DNA of 64,000 bases from CAIKLP01 sp965279595 (GTDB lineage: Bacteria; Bacteroidota; Bacteroidia; Sphingobacteriales; Sphingobacteriaceae). Below, piece by piece: positions 29,093 through 38,834 of the stretch. The first letter of the stretch is position 1, and every line of letters starts with the position of its first letter. Where the stretch lies: positions 1,674,001 to 1,738,000 of the forward strand of contig OZ257246.1 in assembly GCA_965279595.1 (NCBI GenBank), in the 5' to 3' direction. Below the pieces are notes generated by a model, which had not been told where the DNA came from, did no database searches, and was given only the letters and a program-made list of their open reading frames with translations. The position numbers and the translations under genes were made by a program.

Positions 29093-29710
29093 ATGAAAGA
29101 AGAAAAGGACTATATTCAAGATATTACGGAGATACGCAACATGATGGAGCGTTCTAGTAAATTTTTATCACTCTCTGGTTTATCAGGTGTGATGGCTGGA
29201 ATTTATGCTTTAGTTGGGGCCTATATCGCTCATCAGGTATTTCATTTCAACCCTAAAACATTATTGGTTAGTAATTCACCTTTGGATTTTGATAAGTTAA
29301 ATATCATTGGTTTGGCTTCGGTTATTATGATATTGGCCATTGGTACCGCAATTTTTCTTTCATTTAAAAATGCAGATAAACGAGAAGAGAAACTTTGGAA
29401 CAGCACAGCCAAACGCATGGTTTTGAGTATGGTTGTACCATTATTAGTAGGAGGCATTCTTTTATTGTTTTGTATAGCTAATGGCATTATTGGTTTGTTA
29501 ATTCCATTTACTTTAATTTTTTATGGATTGGCCTTATATAATGCCAGTAAATATACTTTCAATGATGTTCAAAATTTAGGACTCATACAAATTGCTTTAG
29601 GATTATTGAGCACATTTTTCATAGAGTATAGTTTGTTATTTTGGGCAATTGGTTTCGGAATCATGCATATTGTTTATGGTATCTATTTATATTACAAATA
29701 CGAGAAGTGA
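29093..29710 (+). CDS. Conserved membrane protein, first gene of a regulator operon
   Basis: A 205-residue protein. It has a short soluble N-terminus (MKEEKDYIQDITEIRNMME, helical) and six predicted transmembrane segments, the last ending in YYKYEK. I recognise it as the hypothetical membrane protein that commonly precedes a small winged-helix regulator in Bacteroidota genomes, but it has no assigned function. Its stop (TGA, 29708-29710) overlaps the GTG start of the regulator, showing translational coupling. The operon continues with a DUF4153-like membrane protein. Confidence 0.7.
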   Translation: MKEEKDYIQDITEIRNMMERSSKFLSLSGLSGVMAGIYALVGAYIAHQVFHFNPKTLLVSNSPLDFDKLNIIGLASVIMILAIGTAIFLSFKNADKREEKLWNSTAKRMVLSMVVPLLVGGILLLFCIANGIIGLLIPFTLIFYGLALYNASKYTFNDVQNLGLIQIALGLLSTFFIEYSLLFWAIGFGIMHIVYGIYLYYKYEK

Positions 29711-30006
29711 GAATATCTATTAATGGCTTGCAGAAAGCGTTTGAAAGTAGAATTAGATTAGGCATCATGTCAACATTGGCAGTGAATGATGGGCTTGATT
29801 TCAATACATTGAAAGAGTTATTGGATGTTACGGATGGTAACTTAGCAAGTCATTTGAAAGGATTAGAAAAAGAAGAGTTCATTGAAATGGAGAAATCATT
29901 TGTTGGAAGGAAGCCGAACACTAAATATTTTTTAACAAAGGTAGGAAAGAAAGCTTTTACTGATCATTTAAAAGCTCTTGAAAAATTAATTAAATCGCAG
30001 AAATGA
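29707..30006 (+). CDS. Winged-helix transcriptional regulator (HTH_34/MarR-ArsR-like)
   Basis: A 99-residue protein if started at the GTG at 29707, which overlaps the upstream stop as GTGA. The frame is open further upstream inside the preceding gene, but that would add a hydrophobic stretch absent from the family. It is a single wHTH: LQKAFESRIRLGIMSTLAV, then DFNTLKELLDVTDGNLASHLKGLEKEEFI (recognition helix), and a wing KSFVGRKPNTKYFLT. Such regulators sit in operons with membrane proteins and probably repress their own operon. The effector is unknown. Confidence 0.88.
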   Translation: MRISINGLQKAFESRIRLGIMSTLAVNDGLDFNTLKELLDVTDGNLASHLKGLEKEEFIEMEKSFVGRKPNTKYFLTKVGKKAFTDHLKALEKLIKSQK

Positions 30007-30056
30007 TTTTTTTTATTCATATACTTTGAAATACAAAGAACTTTTAATAAATTATT

Positions 30057-31352
30057 ATGGAAACACGAAACGACACACAATTGCTAAGTAAAGAGGAGCA
30101 ATTACAAATCACAAAAGAAACAATCTTAGCACAATTCAATCAACCAGAACAATTGGAAGCATTGTATCGAAAAGATGAATCAATCTTTAAAATGGCATTC
30201 AACCAGTTGTATCCAATCCACAAAGAACAATCAATTTTTAAATTTTGGAACGGACGATTGAATTTTGTTGATGAGGCAGGGCCTTTTATCTCAACAAAAA
30301 ATTTGCTCATCATGATAAGCTCCATTTTATTTGCTGGATTGATAGCCAAAATCCCCTTCATATTAAATATTCCTGAAGATTATTTCTACCAAAGAAATAT
30401 TAGTTTTATAGTAATACCATTTTTGATTTTATTCTTTGCATTGCGAAATCAATTATCGAATACTAAAATAATTTTTATAATAAGTGCGATTATTCTAAGT
30501 GTTGTATATATTAATTCATTCCCAATCATAACAACTAGTGATACATTTGTTCTTTCTTGTATTCATTTAGTCATATTCATGTGGTCAATTTTGGGATTTG
30601 CTTTCGTAGGAAACATGAAAAATGGTACATCTTTGAGACTAGCCTTTTTAAAATACAATGGGGATTTAATAGTTATTACTACGCTCATATTAATTGCAGG
30701 AGGAATTATGACTGGGGTTTGTATGGGTTTGTTTGAATTGATAGGAATGAACATTGAACAGTTTTATGCTCAACAGGTTTTGGTCTTTGCTTTGCCTGCA
30801 GCACCAATATTAGGTACATATCTGACTCAAAAAAATCCTCAATTAGTTGGTAAAATTTCACCTGTTATTGCAAAGATATTTAGTCCACTGGTTTTGATTA
30901 TGCTCATAACCTACCTTGTTGCAGTTGTTTATTCAGGAAAAGATCCATACAACGACCGTGAGTTTTTATTAATTTTCAATGTGTTGTTAATAGGAGTGAT
31001 GGCTATCATTTTCTTTTCTATAGCTGAATCAAATAAAACGGAAAAAAGCAAGATGGAGTTAGGGATATTATTATTGCTTTCTATAGTTACCATAATTGTA
31101 AATGCAATAGCCCTTTCAGCAATTGTTTTTAGAATATCCGAATGGGGCATTACTCCAAATCGTTTAGCAGTATTAGGCAGTAATATTTTAGTGTTAATTA
31201 ATTTGCTTTTAGTAACAGCTCAATTGTTTAGAGTAATTGGGAAGAAGGCAACTATTGAAGACGTAGGCAAATCAATTGCAACTTATTTACCAATTTATTT
31301 TATTTGGAGTATTGTGGTATGCTTTTTATTTCCGCTGATATTTGGGAATTAA
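30057..31352 (+). CDS. DUF4153-like polytopic membrane protein
   Basis: A 431-residue protein with a soluble N-terminal ~80 residues. It continues with about ten transmembrane segments, a NMKNGTSLRLAFLKYNGDL loop between two of them, and VVYSGKDPYNDREFLL in a later loop. The length, topology and operon position after the winged-helix regulator match the DUF4153 group seen with this type of regulator. No catalytic residues can be assigned. It is 50 bp downstream of the regulator, and a CATATACTTTG sequence in the gap resembles a -7 element, so a secondary promoter is possible. Confidence 0.65.
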   Translation: METRNDTQLLSKEEQLQITKETILAQFNQPEQLEALYRKDESIFKMAFNQLYPIHKEQSIFKFWNGRLNFVDEAGPFISTKNLLIMISSILFAGLIAKIPFILNIPEDYFYQRNISFIVIPFLILFFALRNQLSNTKIIFIISAIILSVVYINSFPIITTSDTFVLSCIHLVIFMWSILGFAFVGNMKNGTSLRLAFLKYNGDLIVITTLILIAGGIMTGVCMGLFELIGMNIEQFYAQQVLVFALPAAPILGTYLTQKNPQLVGKISPVIAKIFSPLVLIMLITYLVAVVYSGKDPYNDREFLLIFNVLLIGVMAIIFFSIAESNKTEKSKMELGILLLLSIVTIIVNAIALSAIVFRISEWGITPNRLAVLGSNILVLINLLLVTAQLFRVIGKKATIEDVGKSIATYLPIYFIWSIVVCFLFPLIFGN

Positions 31353-31370
31353 GTTAAATTGTTTAGGCTA

Positions 31371-31402
31371 TACACCTAAGTATTGTTCAATACTTAGGTG
31401 TA
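31371..31402. terminator. Long perfect hairpin after DUF4153-like gene
   Basis: A 15-bp perfect stem TACACCTAAGTATTG / CAATACTTAGGTGTA with a 2-nt TT centre, 18 bp after the stop codon. No clear T-tract follows, so it is either a weak or factor-assisted terminator or a palindromic protein-binding site. Confidence 0.5.
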
Positions 31403-31505
31403 TTCTTAAAGTTATTAACTGCAATTTTGGATATTGTCTGTAATTCCCATTCCTCAAATGAAATAAATTCAATTGCCAAAACGTTAAAGGAAATTATCAC
31501 TTTCA

Positions 31506-32795
31506 ATGGTTCCTTACCCTAAGTTTTTATTTTTATTCCTTTTATTGTTACATCAAATTGAGGTAAAAGCTCAAACATTTGAGAAAGATATTGATTCCAA
31601 TTTTAAAGGAGATATTGCCTTTTGTACCGAAATGCAAAATTCCTATTATTTTATTGGTTCATGGAAGCAAAATGACCAGATAAAACTTCATTGCTTTAAA
31701 ACTAATAAAAGTGGCAATGTTTTGATTGAAAATAGTAAGCACATTTTAACTAATAAACAAATTAAGTTTGTTAAGGATTCATTTAACCATATCCTAGTTG
31801 CAGATAGCAATAAACTGATTAAATTCAATGCTGATTTAAATATTCTTTGGACAAAAACAATTACTGGTTTAGGTGCAATTCAATCAATCAAAGCCAATAG
31901 CTCTGGTAAGTGTATTATAAGTACTTCCAATAATGTAATTTTTTATACTGACTCTTCAGGTGGAGTGCTTCCAATATCTTATAGTTATAATTTAAATTAT
32001 GATTTAGTAGATTTTGATCTGCTTAAGGATACACTATATGCATTATTCTATCAAAGGCCTACTTCAAATTCTAACAGCAGAATAATTCTTCAAAAAATGG
32101 ATGCCTTCAGTAATAAAATAGCGGATAGAATTTTTGGAGAATTTGGAGGCTATGTTCCACATTTATTAGTGGTTGATAAAAAACAAAATAAATGTTTAGT
32201 ATTGACCGATTTAGCTGATTATAAAAGAGCCACTATATCTATGTTAAGTTTTGATGATAATTTTAATTATTTATCAAAAGTCAACCAATCTTTTCCAAAT
32301 CTTTGGATTACCTCCTATCATTACAACAATAATTCATTTTTGATTGGGGGCGATTATGATGGGAAATCAAGTTCTGATGTGCTTTTAGTTCAATTAGATA
32401 AAGAACTCCAAATTAAATTTCGATATGATAAAAATCACGGCTACTATTTCGATAATTATTTAACAGATGATGGATATATTCTTTCTGCCTTTTATTCAAA
32501 CTTTATCAGGAAAATAAATACTAATAACAGCACCTTCACCGAAAGTAGATTAAAGAGTGGATCATTGAATTTTTACCCCAATCCATTTAATAATATCACT
32601 ACTGCTTCTATTACATTTGCTAAAAACCTTCAGATTGAATTGTATGATTCAAAAGGCAAAATTTTACTGCATAAAGAATTTGAAAACTCCGATGAAATAA
32701 TGTTAAGCGAGCTAGATATGAAACACAGTGGAATTTATTTTTACCAAATACTTGCTGATGATGTTTTGTATAGTGGAAAGTTGATTAAGGAATGA
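31506..32795 (+). CDS. T9SS type A sorting domain protein
   Basis: A 429-residue secreted protein with a signal peptide (MVPYPKFLFLFLLLLHQIEV, cut near KAQ). The body has repeated segments L-x-K-x-D-x-x-x-N and propeller-like strands (FNADLNILWTKTITGLGAI, LQKMDAFSNKIADRIFG, LLVQLDKELQIKFRYDK). These resemble the delta-60/SBBP-like repeats that describe a tracked value. The C-terminal ~75 residues (LNFYPNPFNNITTASITF onward) are a type A sorting domain. Function is unknown. It precedes the large gene at 32931 by ~135 bp on the same strand. Confidence 0.85.
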   Translation: MVPYPKFLFLFLLLLHQIEVKAQTFEKDIDSNFKGDIAFCTEMQNSYYFIGSWKQNDQIKLHCFKTNKSGNVLIENSKHILTNKQIKFVKDSFNHILVADSNKLIKFNADLNILWTKTITGLGAIQSIKANSSGKCIISTSNNVIFYTDSSGGVLPISYSYNLNYDLVDFDLLKDTLYALFYQRPTSNSNSRIILQKMDAFSNKIADRIFGEFGGYVPHLLVVDKKQNKCLVLTDLADYKRATISMLSFDDNFNYLSKVNQSFPNLWITSYHYNNNSFLIGGDYDGKSSSDVLLVQLDKELQIKFRYDKNHGYYFDNYLTDDGYILSAFYSNFIRKINTNNSTFTESRLKSGSLNFYPNPFNNITTASITFAKNLQIELYDSKGKILLHKEFENSDEIMLSELDMKHSGIYFYQILADDVLYSGKLIKE

Positions 32796-32930
32796 AAATT
32801 CAATATACTGAATATTGTAAATAATATTTAAAGAATGGGTTTCAGAATTGATAATCTGATTGAATGATGCTTATAAGCACTTTTTGCTTTTTTTCATTTA
32901 CAATTAAATGTGAAAACAATATATTTGTGG

Positions 32931-35900
32931 ATGAAAAACATTTTCCTATTTCTTTTATTGGGGTTAACTCAAATTGGGACCACTTATAGTCAAAAAGTAA
33001 CCCCATTAGGTGATTTTAACACATATCAATCTTATCAAGGAGGTTATGGCACAATGCATGATAAAGGAATTGAATTCCAAAATAAATTTTATTTTATCTG
33101 CCCCCGACTTAATAGTTACGAATATTCATATTCTACTAATAATGATAATAGCTATTATTTGTGCCAAACAGATGGTACAAAATTAGGGACTAAAATTATT
33201 GCTTCCAATCTGCCCTTTGCAGGTGAATTCTTTAAAACATCTTCTAATATTTATATCTTAAAAGGTATGAAACAATTATTTGTGAGTGACGGCACAAATG
33301 AAGGAACTGTGGATATAAATTCATTAATGGTCAATACTAATTTTCGAACTTTGGTTGAAGCAGGTGCCACTATTGAAAAAATTTATAGTATTCTAAACAA
33401 GGCTTATATAGTATTGAAAATTAGTTCTAACGAGATTCAATTATTTGTATGTGATGGAACAGTTTCAGGTAGTAAGCATTTAATTACTTTTCCAAATATG
33501 AATTATTTATCTATAAGATATATCACTTCTAATAACTACTTATATATTTTAAAAGATGCTGGTCCAATTAAAATAATTGATGCTAGGAATGATAATATAT
33601 TTACAAGTACAGCAAGTTTCACTAATTACCATTCTTGTGGCATTTTTAATGGTGATACTTTGTATTTTTCAGCTGGAATAACTACATCTGGAATATCAGA
33701 TTTTTATAAATTAAAGTTTCCTAGTTTTGATAACGAATTTATATATAGTGGTATTGGTTTTCCCACAAACACTTTCCAAAAGAATGATACAATTTATTTT
33801 AGTTTTAATAATAATAGAGCTAAGCTTTGGTATACTAATCTAAAACCCAATGGAACAAAACTGCTTTTAAAAGCTAAAATGGATGGGGTTGATTTTTATA
33901 TTTACAGCTTTGTGGTAAAAGATAATGTAGTTTATGTTTTGCATTCTCCCTTAAATATTCCATACAGTAGATGTATTTCTCGAATGAATTTATTAACAGA
34001 TACTTCTTTTCATCAAATTTATTTTCCTCCAACTTCTGATGTGCCAGATGAAATAAAAATTGTAAATAGTAAAATTTTAATCCGAGCAAAATTCGGTCAA
34101 TTTCCTCAATCAGATTTATATGAGTATACTTCTGGTGATTCTGTCAAATTATATGCAAGTGATCAAGGAGGAAACATTACTCAGAAATTAAAAATAGGGA
34201 ACAAGTATTTAGTATATAAATATATTAATCATTGGAATGGGTTAAAGGCTTGTTGGGCAATTGCAGATAGTACTTTAAAAACAAGTACTGCTTTAGTTTA
34301 TAAAGAAAATGGTATTGATAATTATTTAGAAGTTGATAAATTAAATGATACTCCTTTCTTGATTAATGGTGAAGTATATATACAAACTGTTAATTTTAAT
34401 TCCATGTCGTTTAATATTAATAATTTTTCAAAAGTTAGAAAAATATGGACAGTAAAGCCTGTTCAAATAAATGATAAATTGATTAGTCTTTCACCAAGTA
34501 ATATTTTAGAAATTACTGCCAATCCTGTTATTGATTTAAAGCCATTTGATTCAACACAAACAGAATCTTCTTTTCCAGAATTTTTGTTCAAACAAAACAA
34601 TAATGTTTTTATTAGTATGGATGCCTACGATGCAGTTCAAAATGACTTTGAATCTGGTTTATACCAAATCAATACCAAAACAGATTTGATAACAAAAATT
34701 GCAGGAGGTAGATTTTATACAGGAGGCATATATCACAATGGATACTATTATGGTCAGTATGACGATGATTCATCTGGATGGTATTTTGCTAAAACAAATG
34801 GAACTTTGGCAGGAACAGTTAAAATTTTCAATCTTAATTATAAATCTATTCAGGATTTTATAATAGCGAATAATAAAATTTATTTTGATGTTGTTGATAA
34901 TACATCCTATAAATACGCAGTTCTTCATGAGTATAACTTAATTTCTAATACGGTAACTACATCAAATTTTGGCGATGGACAAAGGTATCGAATACCGGCA
35001 GGTAGAAAAGTGCTAGTTGGAGATTTTTTGTATGTATTGAATTCTCATATTGGTCCGATTTCAAGATTAAGAATATCTACAAAAGAATTAATATGGATTC
35101 CAGCTGCAACATCCTCTGATACTATTAGGCAGATGTATGCTATGGGTAATGAACTTTATATTGTAAGTAATAAAGGTGTCCGTAAATTATTGTATGGTCA
35201 AACTTTCTATAATGATGTAGGTGGGGTTGGTACCTCAATTGAACAGCAGGTTATAAAGTATGGAGTATTTAATAATTCAATTTATTTGGCAACAACTGCT
35301 GCTAGATTATATTTAGCAACCTTTTCAAATCCAACGGTTTTATTAAATACCTCCAAGTTCAACATCAATCATTTGCAAGTTTTAAATAATCGGATTTATT
35401 TTAGTGGGTCAACTGTAAATAATGGTGCTGAATTATGGGAAAGTGATGGATCAGCATTTGGTACTCAAATGATTAAGGATATTAATCCAGGTATTGAATC
35501 TTCTAACCCTAGAACATTATACCCTGTTGGTAATCATACTTATTTTACAGCTTATAGAAAGGACCTAGGATATGAATTATTTGAATTGGAAGCAAACAAC
35601 AATATCCGACCAGTTTATGATATTAATCAAGGGTCTCAATCATCTTTTCCAAATATCATTTACCAGCAAGACGATAAAGCATATTTTTCTTGTCTTACAA
35701 ATTCAGGATATGAATTATGGAAATTAGAACCTAATAAAATTGATTTCAGTATCAATCATCAAGAAAGTTGTCAAAGTAATCCGGTTAAATTTAAGGCAGA
35801 CTTAATAAACAATTTAGATTCAATTGTTTCCTACCAATGGAATTTTAGCAATGGACAATCATCTACCTTAAAAGAACCTGCAATTATTTTTAATCCTAAT

Positions 35901-36758
35901 GATACCATTCAAGTACAATTAATTGCTCAAAATAAATTTGGAATCACTGATACCATTTATAGCACTTATTTTAGTCAAGATGTATTCAAAGCTAATTTTA
36001 GCATTAACGATACGATGCAATGTTTAATTGGGAATGAATTTACTTTTCAAGCGGATACAACAAATAAAAAAATAAAAACTATTCAGTGGGATTTTGGCGA
36101 TGGTTCCTATAGCAATAATGTTGCAACAACTACTCATACTTATTTAAAGGAAGGTCAGTACGATGTAAAATTAATTTTAACAGGTATTGAGAATAGTTGC
36201 TTTGATACACTTTTAAAGAAAATCAATGTTAACATAAATGAATTGGATACGATTATAGGGGAGGATACTGTATTCACCAATATTGTATATACTTATGCTA
36301 TTCCATTAAGAACTGGCTATACTTATTTATGGTCAATTGACCCGAACATTACCAAAATATCTTCCAGTGAATTTAATAATACAGTTAAATTATATTGGAA
36401 TATAAAAGATACGGTTACTACAATTTCGGTAAGTTCTGTTGATTTAAATGGTTGTATAGAAACGCTTGTGGACACCATTACTATTAGAAATTTAGTTGGA
36501 CTGAATAACCAAGTCAACAATTATTTAAATATATATCCTAATCCAACTTCTGGATTGTTTAAAGTAGTGATACCAGAACAAACTCCAAATGCAATGATTA
36601 AAGTGTATGATAAATTGGGGAAATTAGTATTACAACAAAATGCTAGTAATAACCATAGCCTTAATTTAGATTTAAGTAAACTACCTGATGGTTATTATAC
36701 TTGTACATTGGTTACTGCAAATTCAAAATATGAAGCAAAAGTGCTGAAGATAAAATAG
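32931..36758 (+). CDS. Large T9SS surface protein with DGT repeats and PKD domains (intact copy)
   Basis: From the ATG at 32931 (MKNIFLFLLLGLTQIGTTYS, a proper signal peptide) the protein has 1275 residues; an in-frame GTG at 32910 would only add seven charged residues. Residues ~20-940 are beta-propeller-like repeats with C/V-D-G-T-x-x-G-T and ELWESDGSAFGTQ motifs. Two PKD-type domains follow (SYQWNFSNGQSSTLKEPAI and TIQWDFGDGSYSNNVATTTH), then an Ig-like unit and a type A sorting domain from LNIYPNPTSGLFKVVIPE. The 3' 45 percent of the gene (from 35022) lies inside a perfect 1852-bp repeat whose second copy is at 54779. The TonB-domain gene follows 58 bp downstream. Confidence 0.9.
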   Translation: MKNIFLFLLLGLTQIGTTYSQKVTPLGDFNTYQSYQGGYGTMHDKGIEFQNKFYFICPRLNSYEYSYSTNNDNSYYLCQTDGTKLGTKIIASNLPFAGEFFKTSSNIYILKGMKQLFVSDGTNEGTVDINSLMVNTNFRTLVEAGATIEKIYSILNKAYIVLKISSNEIQLFVCDGTVSGSKHLITFPNMNYLSIRYITSNNYLYILKDAGPIKIIDARNDNIFTSTASFTNYHSCGIFNGDTLYFSAGITTSGISDFYKLKFPSFDNEFIYSGIGFPTNTFQKNDTIYFSFNNNRAKLWYTNLKPNGTKLLLKAKMDGVDFYIYSFVVKDNVVYVLHSPLNIPYSRCISRMNLLTDTSFHQIYFPPTSDVPDEIKIVNSKILIRAKFGQFPQSDLYEYTSGDSVKLYASDQGGNITQKLKIGNKYLVYKYINHWNGLKACWAIADSTLKTSTALVYKENGIDNYLEVDKLNDTPFLINGEVYIQTVNFNSMSFNINNFSKVRKIWTVKPVQINDKLISLSPSNILEITANPVIDLKPFDSTQTESSFPEFLFKQNNNVFISMDAYDAVQNDFESGLYQINTKTDLITKIAGGRFYTGGIYHNGYYYGQYDDDSSGWYFAKTNGTLAGTVKIFNLNYKSIQDFIIANNKIYFDVVDNTSYKYAVLHEYNLISNTVTTSNFGDGQRYRIPAGRKVLVGDFLYVLNSHIGPISRLRISTKELIWIPAATSSDTIRQMYAMGNELYIVSNKGVRKLLYGQTFYNDVGGVGTSIEQQVIKYGVFNNSIYLATTAARLYLATFSNPTVLLNTSKFNINHLQVLNNRIYFSGSTVNNGAELWESDGSAFGTQMIKDINPGIESSNPRTLYPVGNHTYFTAYRKDLGYELFELEANNNIRPVYDINQGSQSSFPNIIYQQDDKAYFSCLTNSGYELWKLEPNKIDFSINHQESCQSNPVKFKADLINNLDSIVSYQWNFSNGQSSTLKEPAIIFNPNDTIQVQLIAQNKFGITDTIYSTYFSQDVFKANFSINDTMQCLIGNEFTFQADTTNKKIKTIQWDFGDGSYSNNVATTTHTYLKEGQYDVKLILTGIENSCFDTLLKKINVNINELDTIIGEDTVFTNIVYTYAIPLRTGYTYLWSIDPNITKISSSEFNNTVKLYWNIKDTVTTISVSSVDLNGCIETLVDTITIRNLVGLNNQVNNYLNIYPNPTSGLFKVVIPEQTPNAMIKVYDKLGKLVLQQNASNNHSLNLDLSKLPDGYYTCTLVTANSKYEAKVLKIK

Positions 36759-36873
36759 ACAATAAGAGTATTTTATTACTCAATAATCCCAAACAAATAA
36801 ATTATAAACTATTACAATGAAAAAAATAAGTATTCTATATCTACTAAGTTGTCTTTTAATATTTTCAAACAAT
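35022..36873 (+). repeat. 1852-bp perfect direct repeat, left copy
   Basis: This segment covers the 3' part of the large T9SS gene, the 58-bp intergenic gap, and the first 57 bp of the TonB-domain gene. It recurs at 54779-56630 with a constant offset of 19757 and no indels; the encoded residues are identical. It begins at GATTTTTTGTATG, where the preceding base differs, and ends at 36873, where C (36874) differs from T (56631). Beyond that point the two TonB genes are only moderately similar. Confidence 0.95.
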
Positions 36874-37785
36874 CTGTTTGCTCAAAAGAGTGAAATTAAA
36901 TCGCAATATCCTTCATTCCCTGGTGGGGAAGATGCCAAGTCACATTATTTTTCGGAAAATTTAAAATTGCCTCAATCTGTTTTAGATGGGAAGGAAGGTT
37001 ATGTTACTGTGGTAGCTACAATTAATGAAGATGGGAAGTTTGAAAATCCAAAAGTAAAGTACTCTTTCAATGGTAGTTGTAATGACGAAGCAATTAGATC
37101 GGTGTTGACTATGCCTAAATGGGATCCTTATATAAAAAATCATAAAGCTAAATCAAAAGAGCTAACTTTACCTATTCCATTTTTTATTCCTCGAGATAAA
37201 AATTTTCAATTTAAAAGAGCCCAATTTTATTTTAGTCAGAAGAAATATCTATTAGCATTTTCAGCTGTGCAGAATGCCATTGCAAAAGATTCAATGAATT
37301 TAGAAGTATATCAACTGATGACAGAAATTTGTTTGAAGAATGAGGAGCGTGAATATGGATGCGCCTATTTAAATAAAGGTATAAAGTTGGGTGTAAAAGG
37401 ATGTGAAGAAATTTATAAATCAAATTGTAGTGGGATTGAGAAAAAGACACTGAAGGAATTAGATGCTGTTAAAAAAGATAATTCAAAAGAAGTTATGGCG
37501 AATTGGGATGAAGGTGAGGCGACAGTGATGAATCACATTATAAAGAATATTAGGTATCCTGCACTTGAAAGAGAAAATGATATACAAGGAAGGGTTATGG
37601 TTACATTTATTATTGATGAAGAGGGTAATATCATAGATGTCGATATTTTTAAAGGAGTAAGTCCAGGTTTAGATAGGGAATCCATTCGTGTGATTTCTTC
37701 TTTACCTAAAGCTAAACCTGCAACTAAAAATGGTCTCAAAGTTCCTTCAAGATATTATGTGCCAGTTTCATTTAAATTAATGTAA
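36817..37785 (+). CDS. Periplasmic TonB C-terminal-domain protein (copy 1)
   Basis: A 322-residue protein with a cleavable signal peptide (MKKISILYLLSCLLIFSNNL, cut near FAQ) instead of the uncleaved anchor of classical TonB. It has two TonB C-terminal-like domains. Residues ~28-125 include YPSFPGG and GYVTVVATINEDGKFENPKV, and residues ~235-322 include NIRYPALERENDIQGRVMVTFIIDEEGNI ending in VPVSFKLM. A helical, TPR-like middle region (about 125-200) separates them. Two-domain soluble TonB-like proteins are frequent in Bacteroidota, but their transducer role is unproven. A diverged paralogue with an identical leader lies at 56574. Its 58-bp proximity to the T9SS gene suggests cotranscription. 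Confidence 0.85.
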   Translation: MKKISILYLLSCLLIFSNNLFAQKSEIKSQYPSFPGGEDAKSHYFSENLKLPQSVLDGKEGYVTVVATINEDGKFENPKVKYSFNGSCNDEAIRSVLTMPKWDPYIKNHKAKSKELTLPIPFFIPRDKNFQFKRAQFYFSQKKYLLAFSAVQNAIAKDSMNLEVYQLMTEICLKNEEREYGCAYLNKGIKLGVKGCEEIYKSNCSGIEKKTLKELDAVKKDNSKEVMANWDEGEATVMNHIIKNIRYPALERENDIQGRVMVTFIIDEEGNIIDVDIFKGVSPGLDRESIRVISSLPKAKPATKNGLKVPSRYYVPVSFKLM

Positions 37786-37958
37786 TAATTTTATCTAAGT
37801 AAAATGTTAATGCATTTTCTAGATTTTATAGAATAAAATCAATTTTGCATACCATTTTTGGTAAAAACCCCAATCCCTAAAAAGACTTATGGAATGTTAA
37901 TTGGATAGATTTCTCTAAAAACTAAAGTTTTCATACTTTTTTCATTTGCCTTTTTTAT

Positions 37959-37994
37959 ATGATGAATATCATACTCCAATTTGATGTATATCAT
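37959..37994 (+). promoter_or_regulatory. Tandem FNR/CRP-type boxes upstream of hemerythrin gene
   Basis: Two sites of FNR geometry (5-4-5): ATGATGAATATCAT at 37959-37972 and TTGATGTATATCAT at 37981-37994, with centres exactly 22 bp apart. The nearer centre lies ~51 bp before the start codon and ~42 bp before the transcript start suggested by GATTTTTG at 38017-38024, a class II activation position. The same pair with the same spacing occurs upstream of the nos operon. Confidence 0.7.
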
Positions 37995-38038
37995 CTTTTT
38001 TTGTTTCCCAAAACGTGATTTTTGAATAAAGTTCAAGA

Positions 38039-38545
38039 ATGCGTACCAGGGAAAATCAAATATCTTTTAATGAAATGAGTATTTCAATGCTCATAGAGAA
38101 TCTGAAGAGGGGACATCAATATTTACTAGAAAAAGTAATTAGGGATTTTCATTTCTATTCAGAAAAAATGGGATTGAGCGAAGTAGGTTGGGATAATCGT
38201 ATGGGTAAAATTATTGAAATAACAATTGAAATGAATGAGTATTTATCAAAACATTTTCAACTTGAAGATTCTCTTTTTGATAGCTTTCTACAAAAAACAA
38301 AGCCCTATAATTTTATTGAAGAGACGCAGAACATTAAGATTATACTAATGGAGCATGACCAGATTCGAAAGTACTTGAATGAAATCAGGATTTTGTGCGA
38401 TCAATTCACTCCTCCTAGAGAATCGAGGTCATCTGTTAAACTTTTATATGCTCAGCTTTTTAATATTGAACAAGATGTAAAGAAACATATGTTTATTCAA
38501 GAGGATATTCTTTTTCCTAAAATTTTGAGCCAACCTAAATCATAA
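38039..38545 (+). CDS. Hemerythrin-like (HHE) protein, stand-alone RIC-type domain
   Basis: A 168-residue cytoplasmic four-helix protein. Candidate di-iron ligands appear in order: His26 in RGHQYLLEK, His in SKHFQLEDSLF, His in LMEHDQIRKY, and His plus Glu in KKHMFIQEDILFPK. This is the arrangement of the hemerythrin half of RIC/ScdA repair proteins, but without the N-terminal Cys-Cys ScdA domain. It may bind O2 or NO, or assist iron-sulfur repair. Tandem FNR-like boxes precede it, in the same arrangement as at the nos operon, linking it to nitrogen-oxide or low-oxygen control. It is the first gene inside the segment bracketed by the 1852-bp repeats after the TonB gene. Confidence 0.82.
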   Translation: MRTRENQISFNEMSISMLIENLKRGHQYLLEKVIRDFHFYSEKMGLSEVGWDNRMGKIIEITIEMNEYLSKHFQLEDSLFDSFLQKTKPYNFIEETQNIKIILMEHDQIRKYLNEIRILCDQFTPPRESRSSVKLLYAQLFNIEQDVKKHMFIQEDILFPKILSQPKS

Positions 38546-38792
38546 ACTTACTGAATATTTATATTAAAGTAAAAACCCGATTCATTTTTCTCATGTATTA
38601 AATGCCATGGTTCCTAATAAACGTTTATGCAGTGTTTTTTGATAAAACGACAGTATTATTAGACTAGTGGGAAGTATATGATTGCTATTTTGTAAGTTAT
38701 CAATATATCATCTAAGGATTGAATTCCAACACCATTAAAAAACTTTGAAAAATGTGAACATAACAAAGCAAAGTAATCCATGATTTTTCGTT

Positions 38793-38800
38793 TATATTTG
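38793..38800 (+). promoter_or_regulatory. -7 element of the PAS kinase gene
   Basis: TATATTTG matches TAnnTTTG, 34 bp before the ATG at 38835. No convincing -33 TTTG at the right spacing is seen and no exact FNR-like box lies upstream, so the two-component genes may be expressed constitutively. Confidence 0.4.
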
Positions 38801-38834
38801 TTTTATTCAATACCAAGAAAGGGTTAACGCACAA

